The notes: generated by a model not told the origin, from the letters alone. DNA of 64,000 bases from Terriglobus albidus (GCF_025685425.1 NZ_JAGTAS010000058.1:930001-994000); one strand, 5' to 3'. Counted from the stretch's first letter, positions 8,120 through 17,411 are shown. Made by a program: numbers and translations.

Positions 8120-9016
8120 TTAGGCGCCGGCTTCGGCGGTAACCTCAGTCTCGCTCTCCGTCTTACGAATGCCGCCACCGAGGGCAGCTTCCAGATCGAC
8201 GGTCTCTTCTTCTTCAACCACGGGCTCCGCAGCAGCCACCACATCACCCTCTTCGCCGTCCTCACCGAGGAAGTGCGACGCGGTCTCAACCGGGGTCACA
8301 TCCTGGTACTCGTCGGCAAACGCCTTGTCGCCAACCATCTGCACGCCCTCGTAGGCGGCATCGGCGATCTTGGTCGTAAACAGACGGATGGCGCGCAGCG
8401 CGTCATCGTTGCCGGGGATAACGTAGTCCACCACGGTGGGATCGCAGTTGGTGTCAACAACGGCAACCACTGGAATGCCAAGCTTGCGGGCTTCCGAGAC
8501 GGCGATGGCTTCGTTGTTCGAGTCGACGATGAAGATCGCATCCGGCAGGCGGCGCATGTTCTTGATACCGCGGAGATTGGCATTCAAATGCTTGCGCTCG
8601 CGCTCCAGGCGGATGACTTCCTTCTTCGTCATCAGCTCATAACGGCCATCGGTCGACATCTCGTCCAGCTCCTGCAGACGCTTGACCGACTTCTGCACCG
8701 TTACCCAGTTCGTCAGCAGACCGCCAAGCCAGCGGTTGTTGATGAACGGCATACCGGCGCGCTCGGCTTCCTCCGCAACGGCGTCCTGTGCCTGGCGCTT
8801 GGTGCCGACGAACAGAACGGTCTTGCCCGAAGACGTCATGTCGGTGACGAACTTCGCAGCTTCCTTGAACATCTTCAAGGTCTTCTGCAGGTCAATGATG
8901 TAAATGCCGTTACGCTCGCCGAAGATGTACTCCTTCATCTTCGGGTTCCACCGCTTGGTCTGGTGCCCGAAGTGTACGCCTGCTTCGAGCAGCTCCTTCA
9001 TCGTAATCGTTGCCAT
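8120..9016 (-). CDS. rpsB: 30S ribosomal protein S2
   Basis: 298 residues starting [19 protein letters not shown]. Characteristic S2 blocks [34 protein letters not shown] and [10 protein letters not shown] are present. The C-terminal 45 residues or so form an acidic, alanine- and glutamate-rich tail ([14 protein letters not shown]) longer than in E. coli S2 (241 residues). Upstream of tsf in the same direction. Confidence 0.98.
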   Translation of the reverse strand: MATITMKELLEAGVHFGHQTKRWNPKMKEYIFGERNGIYIIDLQKTLKMFKEAAKFVTDMTSSGKTVLFVGTKRQAQDAVAEEAERAGMPFINNRWLGGLLTNWVTVQKSVKRLQELDEMSTDGRYELMTKKEVIRLERERKHLNANLRGIKNMRRLPDAIFIVDSNNEAIAVSEARKLGIPVVAVVDTNCDPTVVDYVIPGNDDALRAIRLFTTKIADAAYEGVQMVGDKAFADEYQDVTPVETASHFLGEDGEEGDVVAAAEPVVEEEETVDLEAALGGGIRKTESETEVTAEAGA

Positions 9017-9084
9017 AGAGGCTCCTTCATCAGGTCATCGAGCCGGTACAACAGAGTGGCCGATTGATCCCGTTCGTGGGAAAT

Positions 9085-9124
9085 TTAACTACTTGGCCGG
9101 CGGCAGCCGAAGCCGCCGCCGGGT
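9085..9124 (-). terminator. GC-rich hairpin after rpsI
   Basis: CCGGCGGCAGC and GCCGCCGCCGG (9097-9122) flank a CGAA/TTCG tetraloop, giving a very stable stem downstream of rpsI on the minus strand. The following tract is only partly T-rich (AAGTAGTTAAATTT), so it may be a weak terminator or an mRNA-protecting stem. Confidence 0.55.
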
Positions 9125-9153
9125 CGAACCAAACCAAAACCAGAAGCCAGCGA

Positions 9154-9549
9154 TTAGCGCTTGCTGAACTGGAAGCGCTTGCGGGCGCCCTTCTGACCGT
9201 ACTTCTTACGCTCCTTGGCGCGGGCGTCACGGGTCAGCAGGCCATCGGCCTTCAGGGTCTTACGCAGCTCGGGATTCACCTCGAGCAGAGCGCGGGCAAT
9301 GCCCATCTTCACGGCATCGGCCTGAGCGGCAACACCACCGCCGGCAACCGTCGTCACCACGTCGAACTGCCCCTCGAGCTGAGCGGTCTGCAGGGTGCGC
9401 TTCGCCGAAGCGCGCTGCTGCTCCGTCACGAAGTAGACGTCACGGGGCTTGCCGTTAACCGTGAACTCGCCCGATCCCGGGCGCAGAAAAACACGCGCGA
9501 TCGCCGACTTGCGACGACCCGTGCCATAGTACTGAACCAAATCCGCCAT
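9154..9549 (-). CDS. rpsI: 30S ribosomal protein S9
   Basis: 131 residues. N-terminal [19 protein letters not shown], central [19 protein letters not shown] and the basic tail ending [11 protein letters not shown] that reaches the ribosomal P site are all typical. The ATG follows GAGAGGATT. It starts 22 bases after rplM, the conserved rplM-rpsI operon. Confidence 0.98.
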   Translation of the reverse strand: MADLVQYYGTGRRKSAIARVFLRPGSGEFTVNGKPRDVYFVTEQQRASAKRTLQTAQLEGQFDVVTTVAGGGVAAQADAVKMGIARALLEVNPELRKTLKADGLLTRDARAKERKKYGQKGARKRFQFSKR

Positions 9550-9571
9550 AATCCTCTCGAATCCCTTACCG

Positions 9572-10006
9572 TTATGCAGTCAGCTCAACAGCCTCAGGCT
9601 GCTGGGCCAGATGCGGATGCTTGTCTCCGCGGTAAACCTTCAGCTTGCTCGCCATCTGGCGGCCAAGCTTCGACTTCGGCAACATGCCCTTGATCGCCTC
9701 TTCGACGATCGCCTCGGGCTTGCGCGCCAGCAGCTTGTCGAAGGCTTCCTCGCGCAGACCGCCGGGGAACCCGGTGTAGCGGCGATAGATCTTCTGCTGG
9801 CTCTTCAGACCGGTCAGCTTGATCTTCTCCGCGTTGATCACGATGACGTGATCGCCCGTATCGATGTACGGGGTGTACTTGGGGCTGTTCTTGCCGGTAA
9901 GAATGTTCGCCGCGCTGCTGGCAAGACGTCCAAGGGTCTTGTCGGTCGCGTCCACCACGAACCACTTACGATTGATGTCCTTTGCGCCGGGCACAAACGT
10001 CGACAT
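9572..10006 (-). CDS. rplM: 50S ribosomal protein L13
   Basis: 144 residues from [16 protein letters not shown]13 hallmarks [34 protein letters not shown] and [12 protein letters not shown]. The ATG at 10006 follows AGGAG at a good distance. First gene of the rplM-rpsI pair; the promoter must lie in the 419-base gap upstream. Confidence 0.97.
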   Translation of the reverse strand: MSTFVPGAKDINRKWFVVDATDKTLGRLASSAANILTGKNSPKYTPYIDTGDHVIVINAEKIKLTGLKSQQKIYRRYTGFPGGLREEAFDKLLARKPEAIVEEAIKGMLPKSKLGRQMASKLKVYRGDKHPHLAQQPEAVELTA

Positions 10007-10425
10007 TGCTGCTTCTCCTGAAACCAAAATCCTTCGAAAAACGACTAAATCTCGCTTCCACACGGCCAAAACGGGGCAAGGAAGATGCGCCCGGACCTGC
10101 CAGGTGGACTTGCGCTCAATGCAGTGGGTGCTTTCGGGGTCCTTGTCCGTCAAGCGGACGCTACCAGGAGTCGGGCCTCATCGCCGATCGAACGGCTTTT
10201 TACCCATTCACTCCAGGCTGCCCCAGGTGGATCCACGGCGGAGTTCCCTCGTCAAAAAGACGCAGAACTGCGCGAGCTTTAACAGTAGCTCACTTTCAGG
10301 GAGGAGTCAACGGAGGTACTCCCTCACAGAGCCAACTCCAGTCTAGCCTGAAAAACTGATTCGAACCGCCGCTCTCGCGCTCGCGAGCATTGTTCCGCCC
10401 ATCACTATCCGGTACCCTTGCCCCC
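10007..10425. other. Divergent intergenic region upstream of rplM
   Basis: 419 bases between the starts of rplM (minus) and a TonB-C protein (plus). It must hold both promoters. TTGACG-like -35 boxes exist on the minus strand (near 10157 and 10252) but no convincing -10 at the right spacing; a 10-base palindrome GCTCGCGAGC lies at 10378. No tRNA, repeat copy or credible small ORF was seen. Confidence 0.4.
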
Positions 10426-11310
10426 ATGCGGCGCTTTTTCTCCCTTTCTACTGCCCTGCTTGCCTTGTTCTGCCTGGCGATCTTTGCCCAAGGCCAGTCC
10501 ACCGAGGCCGCCCTCGGAAAGCGCCTCATCGGCCGGCAGTTCCTGCTGCGCGGCTGCTGGCAGGGCGCGAACCTCTGGTTCACCGCTGACGGTCGCCCGC
10601 TGAACGACTATCCGGAGCTGCCTTTCACCCTCGCCGGAGTCAAAATCGACCACATCAAGCTGCTCAAAAACGGTCTCCAGATCGAAGCACATCGTATGGG
10701 ACTGGAGATCGACGCCAAGGCCCGCGGAGCGGTCCGCTGGGTGCCTATCACCCTGGCCGACGGCCCCGTGGATCGCACCGGAGCCGAGCCTCTCCAGTTC
10801 CACATCAGTCCGCCGGTCTCCGGTGACTACACGGCCGCCCTGGACGCTATCTTCGCCGACAGCGTCAATGAGCTGGCTCCCCGCCTGCCTGCCTACTGGC
10901 AGACGGCCGCCACCCAGTTCTTCGGCCAGAACGAGGCCCCGCTACCTGAGGCCTTCCGCCTACACGGCCCTGACCTGAAGCACTATGCCTCCCTGGGTAC
11001 CTTCTCCGGGCAGGACCCGGCGCAGGCCGCCTCCGGCAACACCGCTCAGCCAACCCTGCTCTCCGGCGCCAACCCGGACTTCACGCCCGCCGCCCGGCGA
11101 TTGAGATACGCTGCCGTCGTCATCGTCCGGTTCACCGTCAATGCCGACGGCTCCGTCAGCAAACCGCAGATCGCCCAGCCCGCAGGCCTTGGCCTGGACG
11201 AAGCTGCTGTGGCCGCGGTGCTCCAATACCGCTTTCGGCCCGCTTCTGTTAGTGGCACGCCTCAGCCCGTGGAAATCGGCACTGCAATCCGGTTCGCACT
11301 AGGGAATTGA
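10426..11310 (+). CDS. Exported protein with C-terminal TonB-like domain
   Basis: 294 residues. Signal peptide about 1-22 (MRRFFSLSTALLALFCLAIF), a central region of unknown fold, and a C-terminal TonB-C domain of about 80 residues: VIVRFTVNADGSVSKPQI, then LDEAAVAAVLQYRFRPA. No N-terminal TonB membrane anchor with proline-rich spacer is present, so it is a periplasmic stand-alone TonB-C protein rather than a classical TonB. Its stop codon overlaps an octamer repeat array. Confidence 0.75.
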   Translation: MRRFFSLSTALLALFCLAIFAQGQSTEAALGKRLIGRQFLLRGCWQGANLWFTADGRPLNDYPELPFTLAGVKIDHIKLLKNGLQIEAHRMGLEIDAKARGAVRWVPITLADGPVDRTGAEPLQFHISPPVSGDYTAALDAIFADSVNELAPRLPAYWQTAATQFFGQNEAPLPEAFRLHGPDLKHYASLGTFSGQDPAQAASGNTAQPTLLSGANPDFTPAARRLRYAAVVIVRFTVNADGSVSKPQIAQPAGLGLDEAAVAAVLQYRFRPASVSGTPQPVEIGTAIRFALGN

Positions 11311-11332
11311 AAAATTGAATGATTGAAGAATG
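11305..11332 (+). repeat. Octamer array overlapping a stop codon (family F)
   Basis: ATTGAAAA, ATTGAATG, ATTGAAGA, ATGGAATG in succession. The TGA stop of the preceding gene (11308-11310) is part of the first unit. Confidence 0.65.
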
Positions 11333-11369
11333 GAATGAGTTCTGTCTAGACGGCCGACCGACCTCGGAC

Positions 11370-11515
11370 CTGGGTGCCCTATCCATCGCAACGCGGTGGG
11401 TGGGATGTATGCCTCGAAACAGCTTCTAAAACGCCGAAGACAGGGTTCCTGGCCAACTTGTTTGCTGGAGCGACGAAGCGAAGGACCCGCTTTCTATTAG
11501 CCATTCTGCTTCCCT
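11370..11515. repeat. Intergenic repeat, family A (diverged copy)
   Basis: CTGGGTGCCCTATCCATCGC at 11370 matches the left end of the element at 5740. The second part (CCAACTTGTTTGCTGGAGCG near 11453) resembles the GGCGAACTTGTTCGCTGGGG block at 49653 and 50960. No matching right end is obvious. With the octamer array it fills most of the 326-base gap. Confidence 0.6.
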
Positions 11516-11636
11516 CCTCATCCCACTGCAAACGACAAATGCGGCGTGGCGTGTAATCAATTCCGTTTGCTCCGCAACAAAAACAGGTACAGCGGGTCAC
11601 GCACTCTAAAGCGCGAATCCTGCCAGGACCTGAAGC

Positions 11637-12788
11637 ATGAGCGATTTTGCTGTCCAACTCGATTTGCAACATGCCTCAGGCACTGTTGAACTTGCGGTGA
11701 TTCTGCCGACCTACAACGAGCGCGCCAACATTATCGAAGCGATCCGCCGGACGCAGACAGTCCTGGGAAACCTGCCGCACGAGATCATCGTCGTGGATGA
11801 TGATTCTCCGGACGGCACCGCAGACGTGGTTCGCCGGCTTGCCCGTCAGGATAGCCGCATCCGCCTTATCCATCGCATCGGCCGCCGTGGTCTCTCTTCG
11901 GCCGTGATCGAAGGCATGATGGCCTCCACCGCGCCGATGCTCGCGGTGATGGACGCGGACATGCAACACGATGAGACAGCCCTTCCCCGCATGATCGAGA
12001 AGATGCAGCGTGAGCATCTTGACCTGGTGATCGGAACACGCAATGCCCACGGCGGCAGCATGGGAAACTTTGCACGGATCCGTGTCCGCATCAGCCAGCT
12101 CAGCGCGCAGCTTTCGCGTTCCGTCTGCCAATGCGAAGTCTCCGATCCGATGAGCGGCTTCTTTCTGGTGCGTGACGACTTCTTCCGCTCCGCCGCTCCC
12201 CGTTTGCAGACCGGCGGCTTCAAGATTCTGCTCGATCTGCTGGCATCCAGCGATCGCAAGCCGCGCATCGGCGAAATTGGATATCGCTTCCGTACACGCA
12301 TGCATGGCCAATCCAAACTATCGTTCCATGTCGGCGTCGAGTACCTTTTCCTCATCGTGAACAAGCTCACAGGCGGACATCTCTGCCCCCGCTTCACGCT
12401 CTTCGCGCTCACAGGCGCCAGCGGCCTTTTGGTCCACTTCGCTGTTCTGGCAGCCATGTACCTCGGCCTCCACGCGAGCTTTTTCGATTCGCAAGCCGCC
12501 GCTGCCTTTGCAGCCATGAGCACTAACTTCGCCGTCAATAATGCGCTGCAGCAAAGCCGCCTGCGCGGCCGCCGCGCCTGGACCGGTTATCTCCGCTTCC
12601 TTATGCTCTGCGGTCTTGGAGCTATCTTCTCTGTCTCCTACGCCAATCGCCTTCATCTCACACACACATCATGGGCGTTAGCCGCGCTCGCCGGCATCGC
12701 CATCGGTTCCGTATGGAACTACGCCATGACTCAGATATTTACGTGGGAGACGCCATCAACCCGGCGCGCGGTGAGCCTCTCCAGCTAG
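11637..12788 (+). CDS. Polyprenyl-phosphate glycosyltransferase fused to GtrA-like membrane domain
   Basis: 383 residues. Residues about 17-245 are a GT2 domain of the dolichol-phosphate mannose synthase type: AVILPTYNERANI, VVDDDSPDGT, the metal-binding MDADMQHD, and DPMSGFFLVR. Residues about 255-375 are hydrophobic with four predicted spans, the GtrA arrangement thought to flip polyprenyl-linked sugars. The fusion therefore combines synthesis and translocation of a lipid-linked sugar (inferred). Its stop codon TAG lies inside the end of a family E element. Confidence 0.87.
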   Translation: MSDFAVQLDLQHASGTVELAVILPTYNERANIIEAIRRTQTVLGNLPHEIIVVDDDSPDGTADVVRRLARQDSRIRLIHRIGRRGLSSAVIEGMMASTAPMLAVMDADMQHDETALPRMIEKMQREHLDLVIGTRNAHGGSMGNFARIRVRISQLSAQLSRSVCQCEVSDPMSGFFLVRDDFFRSAAPRLQTGGFKILLDLLASSDRKPRIGEIGYRFRTRMHGQSKLSFHVGVEYLFLIVNKLTGGHLCPRFTLFALTGASGLLVHFAVLAAMYLGLHASFFDSQAAAAFAAMSTNFAVNNALQQSRLRGRRAWTGYLRFLMLCGLGAIFSVSYANRLHLTHTSWALAALAGIAIGSVWNYAMTQIFTWETPSTRRAVSLSS

Positions 12789-12901
12789 GGCATTCTCCTA
12801 AAGGAGTTATGCGGAGTGAGGCTGTTTTGCGCCGTTTTCCGCCGAAGAAAACGGCATTCACAGATTTATCCAAAGTTACAGCATTAGGAGAATTGCCTTA
12901 G
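12785..12901 (-). repeat. MITE-like element, family E copy 1
   Basis: 117 bases. Terminal inverted repeats CTAGGGCATTCTCCTAA and TTAGGAGAATTGCCTTAG. Internal hairpin around GCCGTTTTC/GAAAACGGC. Aligns end to end with the reverse complement of 40182-40299. The leading CTAG includes the stop codon of the upstream gene (12786-12788). It fills the gap to the next gene. Confidence 0.85.
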
Positions 12902-12912
12902 ACTCCGTAAGG

Positions 12913-14331
12913 ATGCAGCGCTCTCATAAGCAGCTTCTCGCAGCAGCTCTGGTTGCCGCTTACACCGCTTTTGTTCCGGTGATGCGCTCCGGTATGCGCC
13001 TTGAAGTCGGCTACAACGAGGGTTGGAATCTCTATAACGCTCACACCGTTCTACTGCACCAGCCGCTCTATACCGAACGCTTCGGATGGCACGCGGTCAA
13101 CTATCCCGCGCTGTCGTTCTATATCTCCGCGTGGCTCTCGCACCTGACCGGCGATCTGCTCTATACCGGCCGTGCGCTGTCTATCGTCGGCCTGCTCTGC
13201 TCCGCGCTGCTTCTGGGAGCGATGGTGAGGCATCTCGCAGGATCGCGTTATGCCGCCACTTTCACCGCACTGCTTGCCGTCAGCGTCGTCTGTGCCTCCG
13301 CCCCCAGCTATATCGGACAATACGATCCTCAGCTCTTTGCCACGCCGTTCTTTCTCGCGGCGCTCTATCTCTATCTGCGTTTCCGCGAACGTCCAGTGGC
13401 GATTGTCTTGATGGCGCTGCTCTTCGTCTTCGCCGGAAATATCAAGCACAATCTCATCGACATCCCTCTGGCGGTAACACTGGATCTTCTGCTCTCACGC
13501 CGCTGGCGAGGGCTAGCTCTCTTTCTCGGTACAGCGATACCGGCCGCTGTGTTTTCGCTGTGGATCAACCAGCATGTCGCCGGCCCTGCATTTCTCACCA
13601 ACCTGCTCGCGGGTCGCGGATATTCCCTGCATCACGCCTTCGATAACGGCATCGGCACGCTTGGGCCGCTGATTCCTCTGCTCGTTCTTGCCGGCATCAC
13701 GGCATGGCGATCGCGGCGATACCCTGCACTCCGCATCACCGGAATCTGGCTTGCATGTGCCTTTGTCCTGAATCTCTTCTTTGCCGGCGGAGTCGGTGTT
13801 GCCACCAACTCCCTCTTCGACACGCTTCTAGCCATGGTGTTGTTGGTTGGCATCTTCCTCGATGAGGTACGCGAGGCAGCGCCGCCATTGACTCATCTGC
13901 CGCTGGTCATTGCCTTATGGCCGATGCTGCCGCTCTTCATCAACAACGAGACCAGCCTTCCGTTTCGAGATCTTCGGCGCCTGCGACAACAGCAACAAAC
14001 GTATCGTGAGTCGCTTGCTATCTTGCAACAGACTTCCGGCCCAGCCATCTGCGAGTCTCTGCTGCTCTGCGCCGAAGCCGGCAAGCCCTATCTCTACGAC
14101 CCGTTCAACGCGACCCGCTTCATTCAGTTGGGCAAACTCGATCCGTCGCCGCTTTACAGACAGCTCGCAAACCAGCAATTCGCTGCCGTGCAATTGAACA
14201 AGTCGATCGATCTCACCAAAGCTGATACCGACGCCAACCGTTTCATGCCAGAGATGCTTGAGATCGTTCGCAAGCACTACACACCTGTCCTGCAACGCGA
14301 CGGCATCCTGATCCTGGTTCCGCTTCGCTAG
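12913..14331 (+). CDS. Multi-span membrane glycosyltransferase-like protein (GT-C type)
   Basis: 472 residues, hydrophobic through about residue 330 with roughly ten predicted spans. After the first span it has a loop with EVGYNEGWNLYNAH, an acidic loop in the position used by GT39/GT-C enzymes (here NEGWN), and a soluble C-terminal part. It follows a polyprenyl-sugar synthase and precedes an SMR protein, which fits transfer of a lipid-linked sugar at the outer membrane face. The acceptor is unknown and the family assignment rests on topology and context. Confidence 0.6.
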   Translation: MQRSHKQLLAAALVAAYTAFVPVMRSGMRLEVGYNEGWNLYNAHTVLLHQPLYTERFGWHAVNYPALSFYISAWLSHLTGDLLYTGRALSIVGLLCSALLLGAMVRHLAGSRYAATFTALLAVSVVCASAPSYIGQYDPQLFATPFFLAALYLYLRFRERPVAIVLMALLFVFAGNIKHNLIDIPLAVTLDLLLSRRWRGLALFLGTAIPAAVFSLWINQHVAGPAFLTNLLAGRGYSLHHAFDNGIGTLGPLIPLLVLAGITAWRSRRYPALRITGIWLACAFVLNLFFAGGVGVATNSLFDTLLAMVLLVGIFLDEVREAAPPLTHLPLVIALWPMLPLFINNETSLPFRDLRRLRQQQQTYRESLAILQQTSGPAICESLLLCAEAGKPYLYDPFNATRFIQLGKLDPSPLYRQLANQQFAAVQLNKSIDLTKADTDANRFMPEMLEIVRKHYTPVLQRDGILILVPLR

Positions 14332-14343
14332 AATCGAAACGCG

Positions 14344-14673
14344 ATGCGATTCTCATGGCTGGCCGGGGCAATCCTGGCTGAAGTCTGCGCCACCTCCGCT
14401 CTCAAGCAGGCCAATGGCTTTACTCGCCTGCTTCCGTCCCTCGTGGTCGTTATAGGCTATGGCGTCGCCTTCTACTGTCTTTCCCAGACGCTCAAGACCA
14501 TTCCCGTCGGTCTCGCCTATGCGATCTGGTCCGGTGTCGGCACAGTTCTCATCGCTCTGGTTGGATGGCTCTTCTACCACCAGAAACTCGACCTCGCCGC
14601 CATTCTCGGCATGGCGCTCATCGTCAGCGGCGTTCTGGTACTGAACCTCTTCTCCAGCACGGTTGGCCACTAA
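14344..14673 (+). CDS. Small multidrug resistance (EmrE-type) transporter
   Basis: 109 residues, four spans. Glu13 in [14 protein letters not shown] corresponds to the proton/substrate-binding Glu14 of Emr[16 protein letters not shown] is the SMR signature in span 3. Overall it resembles EmrE closely rather than ArnE/ArnF flippases. It starts 12 bases after the membrane glycosyltransferase, suggesting one operon, although an efflux role would not need that company. Confidence 0.9.
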   Translation: MRFSWLAGAILAEVCATSALKQANGFTRLLPSLVVVIGYGVAFYCLSQTLKTIPVGLAYAIWSGVGTVLIALVGWLFYHQKLDLAAILGMALIVSGVLVLNLFSSTVGH

Positions 14674-14701
14674 TTCGTAGCCCCGATCTACGTTATTGGC
14701 G

Positions 14702-14741
14702 ACCTATTCAACCATTCAACGATTCCAACGTTCAACCCTTG
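14702..14741 (+). repeat. Octamer array (family F)
   Basis: ATTCAACC, ATTCAACG, ATTCCAACG, TTCAACC between the SMR gene and hemE; reverse complement of the GTTGAATG-type units at 11305 and 25674. Confidence 0.55.
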
Positions 14742-14770
14742 GCTTCGCTTCCACGTAGAATCGAAACTGC

Positions 14771-15811
14771 ATGTCCAGCCGTTTTGTAAGAGCCTGCCTC
14801 CGACAGTCCGTTGATCGCACACCCGTCTGGTTCCTTCGCCAAGCCGGCCGGTATATGCCGGAGTACATGGCCGTACGCAAGCATCACTCGTTGCTCGAGA
14901 TCTGCCGCACCCCGGAGATCGCTGCCGAGGTCACCATTACCGCCGCCGAGCGTCTGGGCGTCGATGCCGCCATCATCTTCGCCGACCTGCTGCTGCCGCT
15001 CACGCCCATGGGCCTGGACTTCGAGTTCGTCAACGGCGAAGGTCCGGTCGTACACACGCCCATCCGCTCCGCCGATCAGATCGCAGCCCTTCGCACTGAC
15101 CGCGCCGAAGAGCTCCAGTACGTTGCCCGCGCCATCGAGAAGGTCTCTGCTCACTTTGCCGCACCACGTCCAGACGGCGATGAGCTTGGCATCATTGGCT
15201 TCATCGGCGCTCCCTTCACTCTTGCCAGCTACATGATCGAAGGCGGCGGCTCCCGCAATTACATTGAGGCCAAAAAGCTGATGTACGGCGACCGCGCCGC
15301 ATGGAACCTGCTGATGGACAAGCTGGTCACCATCCTGATCCCCTATGCGAAACAGCAGGTAGAAGCCGGCGCCGACGTCATCCAGATCTTCGACTCCTGG
15401 GCAGGAGCACTCTCCGTCTCCGACTACCGCGAGTACGTGCTTCCAGCCACCACCCGTCTGGTACAGGCCGTTCAGGCAATGGGCGTCCCTGTCATCTATT
15501 TCGGTGTCGACTCAGCCTCGCTGCTGCCGCATATGAAGCAGACGGGCGCCGATGTCCTCGGTCTCGATTGGCGCATTCCCGTCGACGAAGCCCGCACCCT
15601 CTTAGGCAGCAACGTTGCTGTGCAGGGAAACCTCGATCCCATCACGCTCTTCGCGCCGCAGGATGTGCTTAAGCAGCGCACTGAGGAGATCCTTCGCAGC
15701 AATGCCGGACAACCCGGCCACATCTTCAACCTCGGACACGGCATCGTTCCCGGCACACCGGTTGAAAACGTCATCGCCGTCGCCGAATGGGTCAAACAGT
15801 TCCAGATCTAA
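14771..15811 (+). CDS. hemE: Uroporphyrinogen decarboxylase
   Basis: 346 residues. Converts uroporphyrinogen III to coproporphyrinogen III in the cytoplasm. Seen: the N-terminal signature VWFLRQAGRYMPEY, ADLLLPLTPMGL with its catalytic Asp region, GFIGAPFTLASYMIEGG, and the C-terminal NLGHGIVPGTPVENV. Start ATG 14771 gives the usual length. Followed 25 bases later by hemH. Confidence 0.97.
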   Translation: MSSRFVRACLRQSVDRTPVWFLRQAGRYMPEYMAVRKHHSLLEICRTPEIAAEVTITAAERLGVDAAIIFADLLLPLTPMGLDFEFVNGEGPVVHTPIRSADQIAALRTDRAEELQYVARAIEKVSAHFAAPRPDGDELGIIGFIGAPFTLASYMIEGGGSRNYIEAKKLMYGDRAAWNLLMDKLVTILIPYAKQQVEAGADVIQIFDSWAGALSVSDYREYVLPATTRLVQAVQAMGVPVIYFGVDSASLLPHMKQTGADVLGLDWRIPVDEARTLLGSNVAVQGNLDPITLFAPQDVLKQRTEEILRSNAGQPGHIFNLGHGIVPGTPVENVIAVAEWVKQFQI

Positions 15812-15836
15812 ATCATGACCCACTAAAATAGAAGCG

Positions 15837-16772
15837 ATGCACGCGATTCTTCTGCTCGCTCACGGCACGCCGGATACTCTCGGCGAGATGAAAGCCTACC
15901 TCGACCTCGTAACCTCCGGCCGCGGTGTTCCCGATCACGTCGTCGAAGAGCTGCAGCATCGCTACGCAGAGATCGGCCTTCGGGAGAAGCCCGGCCCTGA
16001 GCCGCCGCATCTCACCCGCTGGACCATGAAGCAGGCAGATCTGCTCCGCGCAAAGATCAGTGAACCTGTCTACGTGGCGATGCGCAACTGGAAGCCGCTG
16101 ATTGCTCCCGTCATCGAGCAGATGAAGGTTGACGGCGTCACTTCGGCACGTGTTCTCTGCCTGGCCCCGCAGAACTCACGCACCTCGATCGGTCTATATA
16201 AACGCGATCTAGTGAAAGCCCTGGGCGAGAATCCCGCCATCCAGATTGATTTTGTCGAAGGCTGGCACAGTCACCCGAAACTGATAGAGGCTTTCGCCGA
16301 CCGTCTGTTGCATACACGCGTTCCTCACGTGCCCATCGACACGAACGGGAAGCGGGCGGTCCTGTTTACCGCACACTCCGTTCCCTCTCGCACAGTGCAG
16401 GGCGATAACCCGGATCCGTATGCCGATGAGGCAAAAGACACAGCCGCTCTGGTCGCACAGAAAGCCGGAATCGGCGACTGGTACTTCGCTTTTCAATCAC
16501 AGGGCGTCAGCGGAGGCCCATGGCTTGGGCCCACGGTGGAAGACTCGCTGCGCTCGCTGAAAGATCGCGGTTATGAGGAGGTTGTGCTGCACCCCATCGG
16601 CTTCGTCTGCGACCATGTCGAGGTCCTGTACGACATTGACATCAATTTCCAGCAGTTCGCCAAAGAGATCGGCATTACACTGTCGCGCCCTGAGTCGTTG
16701 AACGACCATCCGCTGCTGATCGAAGCGCTCGCCGAGCTAGCTGGTTCCCGCCGCCAGGCGCCTTGCAGTTAG
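15837..16772 (+). CDS. hemH: Ferrochelatase
   Basis: 311 residues. Inserts iron into the porphyrin ring at the end of heme synthesis. Begins MHAILLLAHGTPDTLGEM; typical blocks are the FTAHSVPSRTVQG segment with the active-site histidine, WYFAFQSQGVSGGPWLGP, and HPIGFVCDHVEVLYDIDI. Directly downstream of hemE, forming a two-gene heme operon; the oxidase step gene (34978-36348) lies 18 kb away. Confidence 0.94.
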   Translation: MHAILLLAHGTPDTLGEMKAYLDLVTSGRGVPDHVVEELQHRYAEIGLREKPGPEPPHLTRWTMKQADLLRAKISEPVYVAMRNWKPLIAPVIEQMKVDGVTSARVLCLAPQNSRTSIGLYKRDLVKALGENPAIQIDFVEGWHSHPKLIEAFADRLLHTRVPHVPIDTNGKRAVLFTAHSVPSRTVQGDNPDPYADEAKDTAALVAQKAGIGDWYFAFQSQGVSGGPWLGPTVEDSLRSLKDRGYEEVVLHPIGFVCDHVEVLYDIDINFQQFAKEIGITLSRPESLNDHPLLIEALAELAGSRRQAPCS

Positions 16773-16809
16773 GGGACGGCCTGAGCCGTCCCGTACTACA
16801 ATCCTCTGC

Positions 16810-17124
16810 ATGGCGAAGTCGAAGGTTGAACAGGGGTTTGAAGTGTTGTGTCCGGACTGTGGTGCGATCCTGAAGATCGATCCCGTCACGCAGCAGATCA
16901 TCAGCCACACCTCGGCGCCAAAGAAACGCACCTTTGAGAGCCTTTCCCAAGCCTCGGCCGCGCTGAAAGAGCAGGACGACCGCCGGGATTCGCTCTTCCG
17001 CCAGTCAGTGGAAGCAGAGAAGAACAAGGAAGATCTTCTCGCCAAAAAGTTCGCTGAGGCGGTGAAGAAGGCCAAAGAGACTCCACTGACGGAGAAACCT
17101 CTGCGGGACTTCGACCTGGACTAA
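16810..17124 (+). CDS. Small hypothetical protein with a CxxC pair
   Basis: 104 residues. The N-terminus carries one CPDCG knuckle (VLCPDCGAILKID), followed by a charged, probably helical region rich in Lys and Glu ending RDFDLD. A single CxxC could bind zinc only as a dimer. Follows hemH by 37 bases. Family not recognised. Confidence 0.6.
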   Translation: MAKSKVEQGFEVLCPDCGAILKIDPVTQQIISHTSAPKKRTFESLSQASAALKEQDDRRDSLFRQSVEAEKNKEDLLAKKFAEAVKKAKETPLTEKPLRDFDLD

Positions 17125-17138
17125 TTTCGCTGACCGCC

Positions 17139-17411
17139 TTACTGCGGCAGCTCTTCAACAACTTCATCCACAAAGCACCATGCCCAGCTCTCGCCGGGTT
17201 CGACCGAGCGCATGATGGGATGCTTGGTGTCATGAAAGTGCTTGGTGGCGTGCTTGTTCGGCGAGGAATCACAGCAGCCTACATGTCCGCAGACCAGGCA
17301 CATTCTCAGGTGCACCCAGGAGCTGCCCATCTTCAGGCACTCTTCACAGCCCTTGGCAGAAGGCGTTACCGGATGCAGGTGCGCGAAGTGTTTGCAGGCA
17401 TGCTGAGCCAC
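17139..17411 (-). CDS. UBP-type zinc finger protein
   Basis: 90 residues. Cys/His pattern of the ZnF-UBP fold: ACKH, GCEECLKMG, RMCLVCGHVGCCDSS, then HATKHFHDTKHP and a conserved aromatic WAWCFVDE. The ZnF-UBP fold in eukaryotes binds the ubiquitin C-terminus; bacterial stand-alone versions have no established role. A GAGACTCC... (GGAGA on the minus strand) site precedes the start. Convergent with the CxxC protein, 14 bases apart. Confidence 0.85.
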   Translation of the reverse strand: MAQHACKHFAHLHPVTPSAKGCEECLKMGSSWVHLRMCLVCGHVGCCDSSPNKHATKHFHDTKHPIMRSVEPGESWAWCFVDEVVEELPQ

